Assembly (NCBI GenBank): GCA_026418275.1
Contig: JAOABQ010000037.1
Location: 1-64,000 of the forward strand
DNA from: Clostridia bacterium
GTDB taxonomy: Bacteria; Bacillota; Clostridia; Acetivibrionales; DSM-2933
DNA: 64,000 nucleotides
Direction of reading: 5' to 3'
The position numbers and the translations under genes are program-made. The notes under the pieces are model-generated. The model searched no databases. It was not told where the DNA came from and was given only the letters and a program-made list of their open reading frames with translations. Positions 16,553 to 25,655 of the stretch are shown here, piece by piece (position 1 is the stretch's first letter; each line of letters opens with the position of its first letter).

Positions 16553-18774
16553 AGCTTTTGAGAGTGATGGTCATATTTATTGCTGTTTTTATTTCTTTCG
16601 GGTCCTTAAGCTTTGCAGAAGAGGGGTTTATTTTAAAAGATGGAAAAAAAGGTTTTATGAAAGACAATAATTTTATTCCTGTTCCGGCAGATATCAAAGA
16701 TGCTGTTAAGATAGGTGCAAAGGAATACAAAATTAACTTCGACATTTTTAAAGAAAAAGGGTTAATAGTTTATGGGAATTTTAAAGATGTTCCCCAAAAC
16801 GAGTTTACAATAGACGAAACCGGCCAGACGCAAAATAAATTCTTAGGCTATGACATAAACGGAAATCCATTTTTTAATATTTACTATCCTGAGAATCTTA
16901 AAATTCCTGTGAAGTCTTGGGAGAAAAAATGGATCAAAGAGCCCTGGACCGAAGGAAAGTGTTTGAAATCAAAGCTCAATTTGGATAAGTATTTTGGAAA
17001 AGCTTTAACGGCTCAGGTGCAGCAAAAAGGCGAATACTGGTGGAATAAAAAGAATGCAGCCGGTGAAGTTTGGACTGCGGATTTATTGTTTGATACCTTT
17101 AATATCCAATCTGCACCTTCTACGTATATCCCGGGAAAAGCGGTAGGGTGGTTTGAATATGAAGGTACAACGATTCCTGAGACGGTGCACCTTATACCGC
17201 AGCTTGCAGATTTTAAGGCTGAAATTGTTGAAGCACCCAAGGAAGGGTATACCGGATCTTTTGTAGAGGTAAAAGTGAAAGTAAGTTGTATATCCATCAA
17301 TGGAAACCCTCAGCTTGGAAAAACCAATGCATTCTTCTGCATCAATAATAAAGAGGTCATAAAGGATTTGAACTTCATAGTTGATAAGGAAAGGATTGAA
17401 ACATATCGGGTAAAAGTCCCAAAGGGGGGCGTAAATGTCCGGTTTCTAATTAACCATGATAACAGCGTAAATTTGGAGAGCGGTTTTGGACTGGAAAATA
17501 ATGAAGTGAAATGTTTTATTGCATCCAAAGACTTTGATATTAAAACAGAAATAGTCGATTCAGGGGTTCCAGCAGGTCAAAAGGCAAAGCCGGGAGAAAA
17601 GTATATTGCCAAGGTGAGATACTACACATCCATTGGCGTGGACAAGGTTTGTGACAGTAGTTTTCTTTGTGATGAAACTTATTTACTAAAAGGTGCATTG
17701 ACTATCAATGATCAAACCAAACAAGGCATTACAGGGGATTTTATTTATAGGGAGATCGTTAAGGAATGGATTTGCCCAAACACTCCGAAAGTGGAACTGA
17801 AAAGTTCTATTATGAAGGATTCCACTGAATTTGATTATCCGGAATGTAAAAATAACAATGCTTCACTGACCGTTGAAGTAGATGTAAAGGATTTTGATTT
17901 TGCTGTCGGAGAAATCCTTTACGGAAAGTACCTTGTGAATAAGAATGCAGAATCGGAAATTATCGTTAAAAACAAGGGTTCAACCCCTGCAATAAAAGTA
18001 CCGGTAAAATTGACGATAATAAACCAAAACAATAACAGTGTTCTACTGAAAGAAAATAAGTTTATTGATGTACCTGGGAACTCGGAAAGTAAGGTTAAAT
18101 TTTTCTTTAAGACACCTGCAGAGAAAGGTAAGCTTGTTTTAAAGGCAGAAGTTAATGTGGATCGCACTTTGTACGAAAACAACATGTCGGATAATGTGCG
18201 TCAAATGACTGCCGAGCTAACAAAGGTTGAAGGAGTAGAAAGTATATCCTTATACGGGGAGGGCAGCAAAACCTGGTCTGAGCCTCATGTATCCCATTAT
18301 GAAAATAATGCACCTGTTTTCAAGGATTATAAGTATCTTGCAAGCATACAAGGAAGCGGGAATATCAGCTTTAAATCCGAGCCTGGCAATAAGGCAATTC
18401 AAACGGGTTATGGATTTTCCCTCCAACTGAATACAAATATGTCGGTTCAAAAGCTTGAACACAACAATGGAAGTTTACTTCTGGACGAAGTTGCGGGGGC
18501 TAGGAGTGCAACGGTAACTTTCCTAGGGAAAACATACAAAATGGAACTGACATCATCCTCCAGCAGGAAAGCGTCTTTCCAGCTTGCGAGAAGTGCCAAC
18601 AGCAAATCCAACGGCCGCAAAATATTTATTCCTTTAGACACCAAGGATGGTACCTATGAAATAGTAATAAGAATTGACGGTGCCAGATGTCCGTCCGGGT
18701 CGGTTCCGATGACGATAAAGAAACAAATTACCGTCAGAAAAGGCAGCAGTTACGAAGATGACTATAAGAAGTAG
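16549..18774 (+). CDS. Large secreted beta-domain protein with CARDB-like repeats
   Basis: 741 residues with a signal peptide (~1-23, SLSFAEE). The body is strand-rich. Segments such as SEIIVKNKGSTPAIKVPVKLT and NNMSDNVRQ near 480-560 match the CARDB (CARF-like beta, adhesion-type) pattern of Ig-like folds; another such domain lies around 215-320. No sortase motif or membrane anchor is seen, and the C-terminus ends in DDYKK. It starts inside the previous gene (ATGA overlap). Secreted Ig-like proteins coded in the middle of an injection locus may form an outer ring or wall port; this is inference only. Confidence 0.7.
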   Translation: MKLLRVMVIFIAVFISFGSLSFAEEGFILKDGKKGFMKDNNFIPVPADIKDAVKIGAKEYKINFDIFKEKGLIVYGNFKDVPQNEFTIDETGQTQNKFLGYDINGNPFFNIYYPENLKIPVKSWEKKWIKEPWTEGKCLKSKLNLDKYFGKALTAQVQQKGEYWWNKKNAAGEVWTADLLFDTFNIQSAPSTYIPGKAVGWFEYEGTTIPETVHLIPQLADFKAEIVEAPKEGYTGSFVEVKVKVSCISINGNPQLGKTNAFFCINNKEVIKDLNFIVDKERIETYRVKVPKGGVNVRFLINHDNSVNLESGFGLENNEVKCFIASKDFDIKTEIVDSGVPAGQKAKPGEKYIAKVRYYTSIGVDKVCDSSFLCDETYLLKGALTINDQTKQGITGDFIYREIVKEWICPNTPKVELKSSIMKDSTEFDYPECKNNNASLTVEVDVKDFDFAVGEILYGKYLVNKNAESEIIVKNKGSTPAIKVPVKLTIINQNNNSVLLKENKFIDVPGNSESKVKFFFKTPAEKGKLVLKAEVNVDRTLYENNMSDNVRQMTAELTKVEGVESISLYGEGSKTWSEPHVSHYENNAPVFKDYKYLASIQGSGNISFKSEPGNKAIQTGYGFSLQLNTNMSVQKLEHNNGSLLLDEVAGARSATVTFLGKTYKMELTSSSSRKASFQLARSANSKSNGRKIFIPLDTKDGTYEIVIRIDGARCPSGSVPMTIKKQITVRKGSSYEDDYKK

Positions 18775-18861
18775 GGCGGGCAGTTAGTGCATTGAATAAT
18801 AAAACAACCAATTCAACTACACTGCAGACGGTGTAAGACTTTGTTAAGGAGGGGAAGAGGG

Positions 18862-19236
18862 ATGAGTGACAGTTATGTAGTTCAGACAGCTGCATTAAAG
18901 TGCAGCTTTGGGGATAAACAAAGTAGTTTTAAAGTACCCATGAATCATGATACTTTTATCAACGATAAACCCCAGGGAAATATTATGGATCATAAATCCA
19001 ATGTAAATATCCTGCCTTTTGGTAAATGCAGCAGTCTTGCAAACCCTGTCGTAGCTGCAGCAACGGCTGCCAATAAAGGGGTGCTAAAAAAAATGCCTTG
19101 TATACCTGCTACCAATACTCCATGGATCAATGGTAAAACGGATGTACTCATAGAAGATTTCCCGGCCCTATTGAAATCCTCAACCGTTATGTGTATGTGG
19201 TGTGGTGTCATAAGTATTGAGGACGACGGACAATAA
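18862..19236 (+). CDS. PAAR-like DUF4280 tip protein
   Basis: 124 residues matching the DUF4280 family, a PAAR-like protein of Gram-positive and extracellular contractile systems that caps the spike. Visible signatures: GDKQSSFKVP near the start, NILPFGKCSSLANP, the MPCIPATNTPW segment, and the ending CMWCGVISI. Cysteines at the last positions may bind the metal at the cone tip. The start at 18862 follows AAGGAGGGG. It precedes the two spike genes, the expected tip-spike association. Confidence 0.82.
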   Translation: MSDSYVVQTAALKCSFGDKQSSFKVPMNHDTFINDKPQGNIMDHKSNVNILPFGKCSSLANPVVAAATAANKGVLKKMPCIPATNTPWINGKTDVLIEDFPALLKSSTVMCMWCGVISIEDDGQ

Positions 19237-19295
19237 AGAAATTAAAGCGGCATGAAAAGATTTTCATATTCAATATAGCAACGGTTTACATAGCA

Positions 19296-19384
19296 CAAAA
19301 TTTCAAATCAACAATAGCTATGTATTTACGCTGAAATTTTGCCAGAATTATTCGTAGTTGTAGACCGGCGGGAATAATTCTGGC
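19296..19384 (+). repeat. Tandem hairpins in the tip-spike gap
   Basis: CAAAATTTCA (19296-19305) pairs with TGAAATTTTG (19332-19341). Immediately after, GCCAGAATTATTC (19341-19353) pairs with GAATAATTCTGGC (19372-19384). No T-run follows, so they are not a plain terminator; a processing or leader structure is possible in this 276 nt gap. Confidence 0.5.
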
Positions 19385-19512
19385 GTTCATGTTTATATAA
19401 GTCGGATTCATGTTGTACTTTATTTCAACCGGACATGGACATGAATAGATGCTATGAATTAAAGAACGAAAAAGGATGGGATGTGTTGGTATAGTTTTAA
19501 GGGGGGGATCCA

Positions 19513-21498
19513 GTGATAACCTATAAAAATATAAAACTCAAATCGCCCTATGAAATTCAAAACCTTCTTGAATTGAAAATAGTAAAAGATATAAATCAAC
19601 ATGCAAAAGTATTTTTAAGAGGAATCATACCCGAAGAAAAAAAAGATACATATGTTGAAAGGGCAAGTATACAGGATAAGATTGAAGTGAGTCAAACTGA
19701 TGATAATAATGAAACTCTAGACCTGTTCACAGGGATTATTACCGGGGTTGAAATAAAAACAGTAAGAGGAATTTACTACATTGAAGCAGAAGGTCTATCC
19801 TATACCTATAACCTGGATATAAAACTAAAGAGCCGTTCTTTTCAGGATGAAAATATGCACTATAAAGAACTGGTAAAAACAGTGATTGCAGATCTTAAAG
19901 GTGCGGACTTTATTGACCTTGCAGCCGGCAGCAAAAAAATAGATAAATTTATTGTTCAATATAATGAAACGGATTGGGAATTCTTAAAAAGGATGGCATC
20001 CCACTTCAATACCGGTTTGGTAGCTGATGCCGCATCCGAGAATCCAAAATTTTGGTTTGGAATACCTGGTGGAAATGAGAAAGGAAATTTGGAAAACTAC
20101 CACTACAATGTTGTGAAAAAGATTGGTGACTTTAGGAGTTCATCAGAAAATTTTATAGAAGGCATTGATGAGAGAGATTTCATTTATTACAAAATTGAAA
20201 CAGAGCAATATTTTAATATCGGGGATACGGTAAACTATAAAGACAAAAAGCTCTTTGTGGCTAAGGTCACAACAGAGATCAAAAACAGTGTACTAAAACA
20301 TGAGTACATACTAACCCCTCGGAATGGATTAAGTCAGAACCTTGAGTTCAATAAAAAGGTGTTCAGAAGGGCTATCGAAGGAAAAGTAATCGACATAAAA
20401 GAGGACCATGTAAGGATTCATCTTGAAATTGACCAAGACCAAAAAAAGGAAGAGGCTTATTGGTTTCCTTATTCCACTTTCTATACGACAGAGGGAAATA
20501 CAGGATGGTACTGCATGCCTGAACTCAACGATTTTGTAAAGCTCTATTTCCCTACGACAAAGGAAGAGCAAGGGGTTGTTCTCCAATCCATAAGAAAGGG
20601 AACAAAAGCTGGAGACAAGATAAAGGACCCCAATATTAAATATTTCAGGACCAAGTTTGGAAAGGAAAAGATGTACAACGAGAAGGAAATCGTTGTTTCA
20701 GCAAAAGATGAAAAAGTATTAATCCGGTTCAATGAAGATAAGGGAGTCGAGGTTTTCAGCGATAAAGAAATTAAAATAAAATCCGACGAAGACCTGGTGC
20801 TGAATGCAAAAAAGATAGAAATGAAGGCTAGGGAGGAGATTGTCTGGGTATGCAATAATAGCAGTATCAAGATGGAGGGTGAAACACACATCCGTGGGAA
20901 GTTTGTTAAGGAAATGGGAAGTTTTTCATGGAGTGTGGAATGGAAGGAACCCCGTTTTGAACCCAATGAAATTGACCGGAGCGGCATCACTATGCTTGGT
21001 AAATCAACAGAACGCGGTGGGATGGACCATGGAGACCAAGCCGGAAGCGAACGGCTCTTACCCGGGACCCCCGGGGTTGTGACCGGAGGGGATTCTACAA
21101 GGCTTGGAAAGAATATGATGGAATCCATGGGACTCAAACGATCGGCAAAGTGGAGCGGTTATCAGGCACAACACATAATACCTTCGGAAATGGCGGATCA
21201 TGCTGTAATTAAAAAGATCGGAATGGATATGGATGACGCGTCCAACGGTCTTTTCCTAAGGGTGCCGGATGAAAGCATAAGCCCAATGTCAAGGCACAAA
21301 GGATTTCACTCGGTGTATAATGAAGTTGTACAAAGGGCACTGGATAAAATGAATATAAACCAGAGTGTGAACGCTTTACAAAAGCAAGTCTATAAATTGC
21401 AGCAAAATCTAAAGTACCTTCAGCAAAAAGGCTTACCCTTGTACCCGAGTCAAGGGGCTACAGTAGAACTTTGGGAAAGGCAGCTTAGCAAATTGTGA
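19513..21498 (+). CDS. VgrG-like spike with C-terminal AHH nuclease toxin domain
   Basis: 661 residues. Residues ~1-465 form a VgrG/gpD-type spike: a gp27-like hub with NETDWEFLKRMASHFNTGL (~155-173), an OB-fold region with EAYWFPYSTFYTTEGNTGWY (~315-335), and a short strand-rich needle segment. The distal part (~490-661) is a fused effector. YQAQHIIPSEMADH (~550-563) plus NGLFLRVPD and HKGFHSVYNEVVQRAL fit the AHH family of HNH-like toxin nucleases. GTG start after GGGGGGG. This is an 'evolved' spike that would carry a nuclease into a target cell; the next gene is a matching immunity candidate. The toxin assignment is by motif. Confidence 0.85.
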   Translation: MITYKNIKLKSPYEIQNLLELKIVKDINQHAKVFLRGIIPEEKKDTYVERASIQDKIEVSQTDDNNETLDLFTGIITGVEIKTVRGIYYIEAEGLSYTYNLDIKLKSRSFQDENMHYKELVKTVIADLKGADFIDLAAGSKKIDKFIVQYNETDWEFLKRMASHFNTGLVADAASENPKFWFGIPGGNEKGNLENYHYNVVKKIGDFRSSSENFIEGIDERDFIYYKIETEQYFNIGDTVNYKDKKLFVAKVTTEIKNSVLKHEYILTPRNGLSQNLEFNKKVFRRAIEGKVIDIKEDHVRIHLEIDQDQKKEEAYWFPYSTFYTTEGNTGWYCMPELNDFVKLYFPTTKEEQGVVLQSIRKGTKAGDKIKDPNIKYFRTKFGKEKMYNEKEIVVSAKDEKVLIRFNEDKGVEVFSDKEIKIKSDEDLVLNAKKIEMKAREEIVWVCNNSSIKMEGETHIRGKFVKEMGSFSWSVEWKEPRFEPNEIDRSGITMLGKSTERGGMDHGDQAGSERLLPGTPGVVTGGDSTRLGKNMMESMGLKRSAKWSGYQAQHIIPSEMADHAVIKKIGMDMDDASNGLFLRVPDESISPMSRHKGFHSVYNEVVQRALDKMNINQSVNALQKQVYKLQQNLKYLQQKGLPLYPSQGATVELWERQLSKL

Positions 21499-21652
21499 TA
21501 AAATATAAAGGACACCATGCACTTAAACCATTTGGCAGAGCATGCAGGAGATGCATTTTCATGCCAACCGGGTAAAAAGGCTGTAGAATAATCGGAACTT
21601 CTACGGATAAAGCCAGGAAGGGCTATATAGAATAAAGGTTAAGGATGTGGTA

Positions 21653-22111
21653 ATGATGGATAACAAGGATTTAAAATGGATTGATGAATTATTACACTCT
21701 GAAGACAGAGAAAAAATGATAGCCGAAATAATGAGGATCAATACGCCGCTTTTTCTTCATATCATAGCAGCGAATTATAACTGGGATAATGGATTTGATG
21801 TTCCTACTGCCATTCTAAATAATGATAATTGTGATTTAGGGACCGCATTAATGCTGTTTTATAGCGCAGACGGCTACAGGATGTTGGAGTCAGCGGAGGA
21901 TTTTACCGCATCTCCTTTGGAAAGCTGGAAATCCTTTCTTTCCTTTGTATATAAAAAAATTATAAATAATGAATTTAAGATTAGGCAAATAACTTTTACA
22001 CCACCCATTAGCAAAGTGCAGATTTACAAATTAAAGAAGATCAATCCGGATATACCAACAGTATTTATGGAAAAAACACCGGGGGTTGAGCCGGATATCC
22101 CAAGGTTATGA
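21653..22111 (+). CDS. DUF4274-type protein, probable immunity to the spike nuclease
   Basis: 152 residues, cytoplasmic. The core AANYNWDNGFDVPTAILNN and CDLGTALMLFYSADGYRML (~44-82) matches the DUF4274 family, often found next to polymorphic toxins. Its place directly after the toxin-bearing spike and before a toxin-free spike paralogue fits a cognate immunity role protecting the producer from its own AHH nuclease. ATG 21653 lies 7 nt after AAGGA. The pairing is inferred from position. Confidence 0.75.
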   Translation: MMDNKDLKWIDELLHSEDREKMIAEIMRINTPLFLHIIAANYNWDNGFDVPTAILNNDNCDLGTALMLFYSADGYRMLESAEDFTASPLESWKSFLSFVYKKIINNEFKIRQITFTPPISKVQIYKLKKINPDIPTVFMEKTPGVEPDIPRL

Positions 22112-22176
22112 CATAGTAAGGGCCAAGCCAATAGAGGAAATGTTGGTAAGTATAAAGTTACAAAGGGGGATTTAAT

Positions 22177-23607
22177 ATGTCAGCAGGTGCTGGAGCTCCG
22201 TTAATAACATACGACAATATAAAAATATCACCGTTTGAGATAAGAAATTTACTGGAATTAAAAATTGAAAAAAGGATGAATGAGCATGCAAGGCTGTATT
22301 TTACCGGGATTGTACCGGAAGGCCAAAGAGACCGGTATGTTGAACTGACTGAATCCAAGACCGAAATTACAGTTGATTGTATAGACGAGGGTGCAGGAAA
22401 TACAAATCTTTTTAGGGGCATTGCTACCAATGTAGAAATCAAGTCGGTGAGGGATATTTATTATATCGAAGTTGAGGCGTTGTCCTTTACCTATGATTTG
22501 GATATAAAACTTAAAAGCAGGTCTTTTCAGGACGAAGGGATGATATACACCCAACTTGTAGAAGAGGTGATTGCAGATTACCCGGGCGCAGATTTTATAG
22601 ATACTGCCGCCAAAAGTAAGAAAACTGAAAAGTTCATTATTCAGTATAATGAGACGGATTGGGAGTTTTTAAAACGAATTGCCTCTCATTTTAATACGGG
22701 ACTTGTCCCCGATGCCCTTTCCGGCAAACCTAAATTTTGGTTTGGGATCCCTGAGGGGGGAGTAAAAGGGAGACTGGAGGATTTTCATTACAGTGTTAGA
22801 AAAAAGATATTTGACTTTAGAAATTCTTCAGAAAACTACATTAAAGGCATCGATGAAAATGACTTTACATATTTTGAAGTTGAGACGGATAAGGTTTTAA
22901 ATATTGGGGATTCGGTAAGCTTTAAAGATAAAGCCCTCTATGTATACCAATCGGTTGCAATGATAAAAAACAGCACTTTTAAGCATCAGTATATCCTGGC
23001 ATTTAAAAACGGATTTAGTCAAAATACGCTTTTCAACAGTCAAATTGCGGGGGCTTCTGTAGAAGGAAGAGTGATTGATATAAAAGAAGACAATTTAAGG
23101 GTTCATCTGGAAATCGATGATGCACAGGAAAAGGAAAAGGCATACTGGTTCCCTTATGCAACCTTCTACACCACCGAAGGGAATACAGGGTGGTATTGCA
23201 TGCCTCAACTGGATGACTTCGTAAAGCTTTACTTTCCTACCAGCAGAGAAGAAGAGGGAATTATCATGAATTCTATAAGGAGAAGGACCAAGGGAGGAGA
23301 TTTCATAACCGATCCTAATGTGAAATTTTTCAGAACCATCTTTGGCAAAGAAATTACGTTTAGCGAAAAGGAAATCATGATATCGGCAAAAGATGGAGAA
23401 GTATTGATGCGCCTTATAGAAGACAAAGGAATTGAGATATACAGCAAATTGGATATCCGTGTCAAAGCGGATGAAAACATTGTGATAGAGTCAGGTAAAA
23501 CAATACAAATTTCTGCCAGCGATGCGATTGGTATTCAATGCAAGGAAAGCGGGATTAACATGGACGGAACAACCAGCATTAAGGGCTCAAAGGTAAGAAC
23601 AAATTAA
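22177..23607 (+). CDS. VgrG-like spike without effector extension
   Basis: 476 residues, a paralogue of the spike at 19513 over its whole length. Shared stretches include ETDWEFLKRIASHFNTGLVP, AYWFPYATFYTTEGNTGWYC and the final strand-rich needle ending GTTSIKGSKV. It stops where the other spike enters its toxin part. It could be the structural core spike, with the toxin-bearing copy derived by duplication plus toxin capture, or form mixed trimers. GGGGG ribosome binding site; 21 nt to the next gene. Confidence 0.87.
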   Translation: MSAGAGAPLITYDNIKISPFEIRNLLELKIEKRMNEHARLYFTGIVPEGQRDRYVELTESKTEITVDCIDEGAGNTNLFRGIATNVEIKSVRDIYYIEVEALSFTYDLDIKLKSRSFQDEGMIYTQLVEEVIADYPGADFIDTAAKSKKTEKFIIQYNETDWEFLKRIASHFNTGLVPDALSGKPKFWFGIPEGGVKGRLEDFHYSVRKKIFDFRNSSENYIKGIDENDFTYFEVETDKVLNIGDSVSFKDKALYVYQSVAMIKNSTFKHQYILAFKNGFSQNTLFNSQIAGASVEGRVIDIKEDNLRVHLEIDDAQEKEKAYWFPYATFYTTEGNTGWYCMPQLDDFVKLYFPTSREEEGIIMNSIRRRTKGGDFITDPNVKFFRTIFGKEITFSEKEIMISAKDGEVLMRLIEDKGIEIYSKLDIRVKADENIVIESGKTIQISASDAIGIQCKESGINMDGTTSIKGSKVRTN

Positions 23608-23627
23608 AGGTATAAATTCTAAACGGG

Positions 23628-24923
23628 ATGAAGAAGGACATGAATGATATGAAAGATATAATACTCGACAGATTAAGTAAAATGGAGGACCTGGAACAGC
23701 GGAAATTGCTTAAAAATATTATGGCAGGATTTTTTACAAACCTCATTGATTACCAGGAAACCATGAATAAAAGTCTTGAGGAGAGGGTTTTTGCAGAGGT
23801 AGAGGATGTTCAAAAGAAATATGATGTCTATGTAACGGTTTGCCACAAAAATGATGTGGATCCAGTTGACGCTTTTTTGTATCCGGTTTTTCCAGAGGAT
23901 ATGGAAGATACGAACTTTGATTTGAAAGAAATCGCAAAGAAGCTGGAGGAGCGGGATGCGATTAAACTCTTTACCGTGTTTATGAAATGCGGCTATAAGG
24001 AAATTCAGGAGTTAATAAAGGGGAAAAAAAGATACCGAGGAGAAATTATAACAACCCAAAGAAGGTATGGAATAGAAATAAGGCTGGAGCAGAACCAAAG
24101 TTATTTAAAGGAAATAGAAAACCTATACCACATATTTCAAAGCAATGACATCCCATGGAAAACCATAAACCATCCTTATGCAAATAAATTTTTCGATGTT
24201 GTTTTAGCTGAGTGTGAAGGCGGTCTGAATCCTACCGAGGAAATCACTGAAATTACATTCCACCTAAATGAATATGAGCAGTTTAAAAGAATGGATATGG
24301 TTCCTCTTTGGAATATAGAAAGGCTTTCCTTAAAAAGTGACGGGTTTCCTATGCCGGCACTGGACAGGGTAAACTTTGAACATGCCATTTCATTAAAAAA
24401 GACAGGGACGGATCATGGATATTTGGTTGACAGGGAACAAAATCCAATCCGGTATATAAAACGTAGCCCGGAGGAATTAATCATTGTGTCACCCGAGGAA
24501 AAGGCGGGTGTATGGAATATTTTAAAAGTGACACAGCCTGCGGAATTACAAAATAGAAAGCTGGAGTTCGCGCTTATTTCCAATAGCCGGAAAAACAGCT
24601 TTATCAACCGATTTGCGGCAAAACAGGCTGCTATTATAAGAACAAAGGGAGAAATCATAAGGATTGTAAATTCTTTCGAGATATCGAAATACTTTGAAAT
24701 GAGGGAAATTGAAATATTCGGAACCAAAACGACTGCTTCCACCTATGACATGAATTCATTTATTATTGATGATATCCGTGTAGGAAATGACAAAAAAAGT
24801 ATGAAGCTATACTTCGGAACTAATTTAAAAGACAGCTTTATTGTGTATGACTTGCTTAGTTTTATTGTATCCGAGATACAAATGTACTTTCCCGAATACG
24901 AATGTCAAGGAGTCTTAGTATGA
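23628..24923 (+). CDS. Unrecognised protein, possible baseplate component
   Basis: 431 residues, no signal peptide or membrane helix. A charged helical N-terminus (~1-140) is followed by a mixed alpha/beta body with strand-rich segments in the last ~150 residues. No motif is recognised. It lies between the second spike and an overlapping gene (ATGA) encoding another unrecognised protein, the position that baseplate wedge genes take in contractile loci. The start could instead be the ATG at 23640 or 23649. The baseplate role is a guess from order. Confidence 0.7.
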   Translation: MKKDMNDMKDIILDRLSKMEDLEQRKLLKNIMAGFFTNLIDYQETMNKSLEERVFAEVEDVQKKYDVYVTVCHKNDVDPVDAFLYPVFPEDMEDTNFDLKEIAKKLEERDAIKLFTVFMKCGYKEIQELIKGKKRYRGEIITTQRRYGIEIRLEQNQSYLKEIENLYHIFQSNDIPWKTINHPYANKFFDVVLAECEGGLNPTEEITEITFHLNEYEQFKRMDMVPLWNIERLSLKSDGFPMPALDRVNFEHAISLKKTGTDHGYLVDREQNPIRYIKRSPEELIIVSPEEKAGVWNILKVTQPAELQNRKLEFALISNSRKNSFINRFAAKQAAIIRTKGEIIRIVNSFEISKYFEMREIEIFGTKTTASTYDMNSFIIDDIRVGNDKKSMKLYFGTNLKDSFIVYDLLSFIVSEIQMYFPEYECQGVLV

Positions 24924-25609
24924 ATTACGTATGGGATCTGATTATTAAAGCCGGCCAAACCGGGATTCCTAAGAAAAATATCAAGTTTACGGTTGCCGAA
25001 AGTTATTCTCCTTATATGGAGCTGAGTCATGAAAGCATAAACTTTAGTAAAATTGATCAAGAGGTGGAAATCAACCCGTACTACAGATTTTACGAAATTT
25101 TTAAAGATATGTTCAATATCAATCATGTTGACGATGTAGAGTTTCGGAATACACTCTTTGATATTGCAGTCCATTTTTTGACCGAAATCGATATCCGGCA
25201 GGGTATGAGCAAAAAGGAATATTATATTAAGTTTATCTTGAAAGAACTGGGTGATGGGGTACTTGGCCCAAAAGTAAAGGAAAGTCTGGAAATATTAAAT
25301 GAGGAAGACAAAAATATCCTTGCAGAGAATATCTTAAGACTCTTCATAACAGGAGAAATGCTCTACCTTTTAAAAGATACGGTAAGAAGAATATTTAAAA
25401 AATCAAAAATTTATGCCAACTATGAAACCATGGATGAATTGTTGTTTTTTATTGATTATAAGAGAACTGAAGTCAATGAGGCAAAGTTCCAATTAATTAA
25501 AGATATTTTCCTTCCCATACGGTTTCGTACAGAAGTTTATTGGGAGGATCATTTTGGAATCATTGGTGTGGAAGAGACCATGATGGTTGACAGCATTGCA
25601 CTTTATTAA
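24920..25609 (+). CDS. Unrecognised protein, possible baseplate component
   Basis: 229 residues, acidic and mainly helical, without signal peptide. The ATG at 24920 overlaps the previous stop codon and is placed 8 nt after AAGGAG. Tight coupling to the previous gene suggests a two-protein complex. No family motif is seen. A TssE/TssG- or wedge-like role would fit the position but is not supported by a motif. Confidence 0.7.
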   Translation: MNYVWDLIIKAGQTGIPKKNIKFTVAESYSPYMELSHESINFSKIDQEVEINPYYRFYEIFKDMFNINHVDDVEFRNTLFDIAVHFLTEIDIRQGMSKKEYYIKFILKELGDGVLGPKVKESLEILNEEDKNILAENILRLFITGEMLYLLKDTVRRIFKKSKIYANYETMDELLFFIDYKRTEVNEAKFQLIKDIFLPIRFRTEVYWEDHFGIIGVEETMMVDSIALY

Positions 25610-25655
25610 AGGATGATTAAATCTAATGAGTTTAAAAATAGGGAGCGTTTAACAT

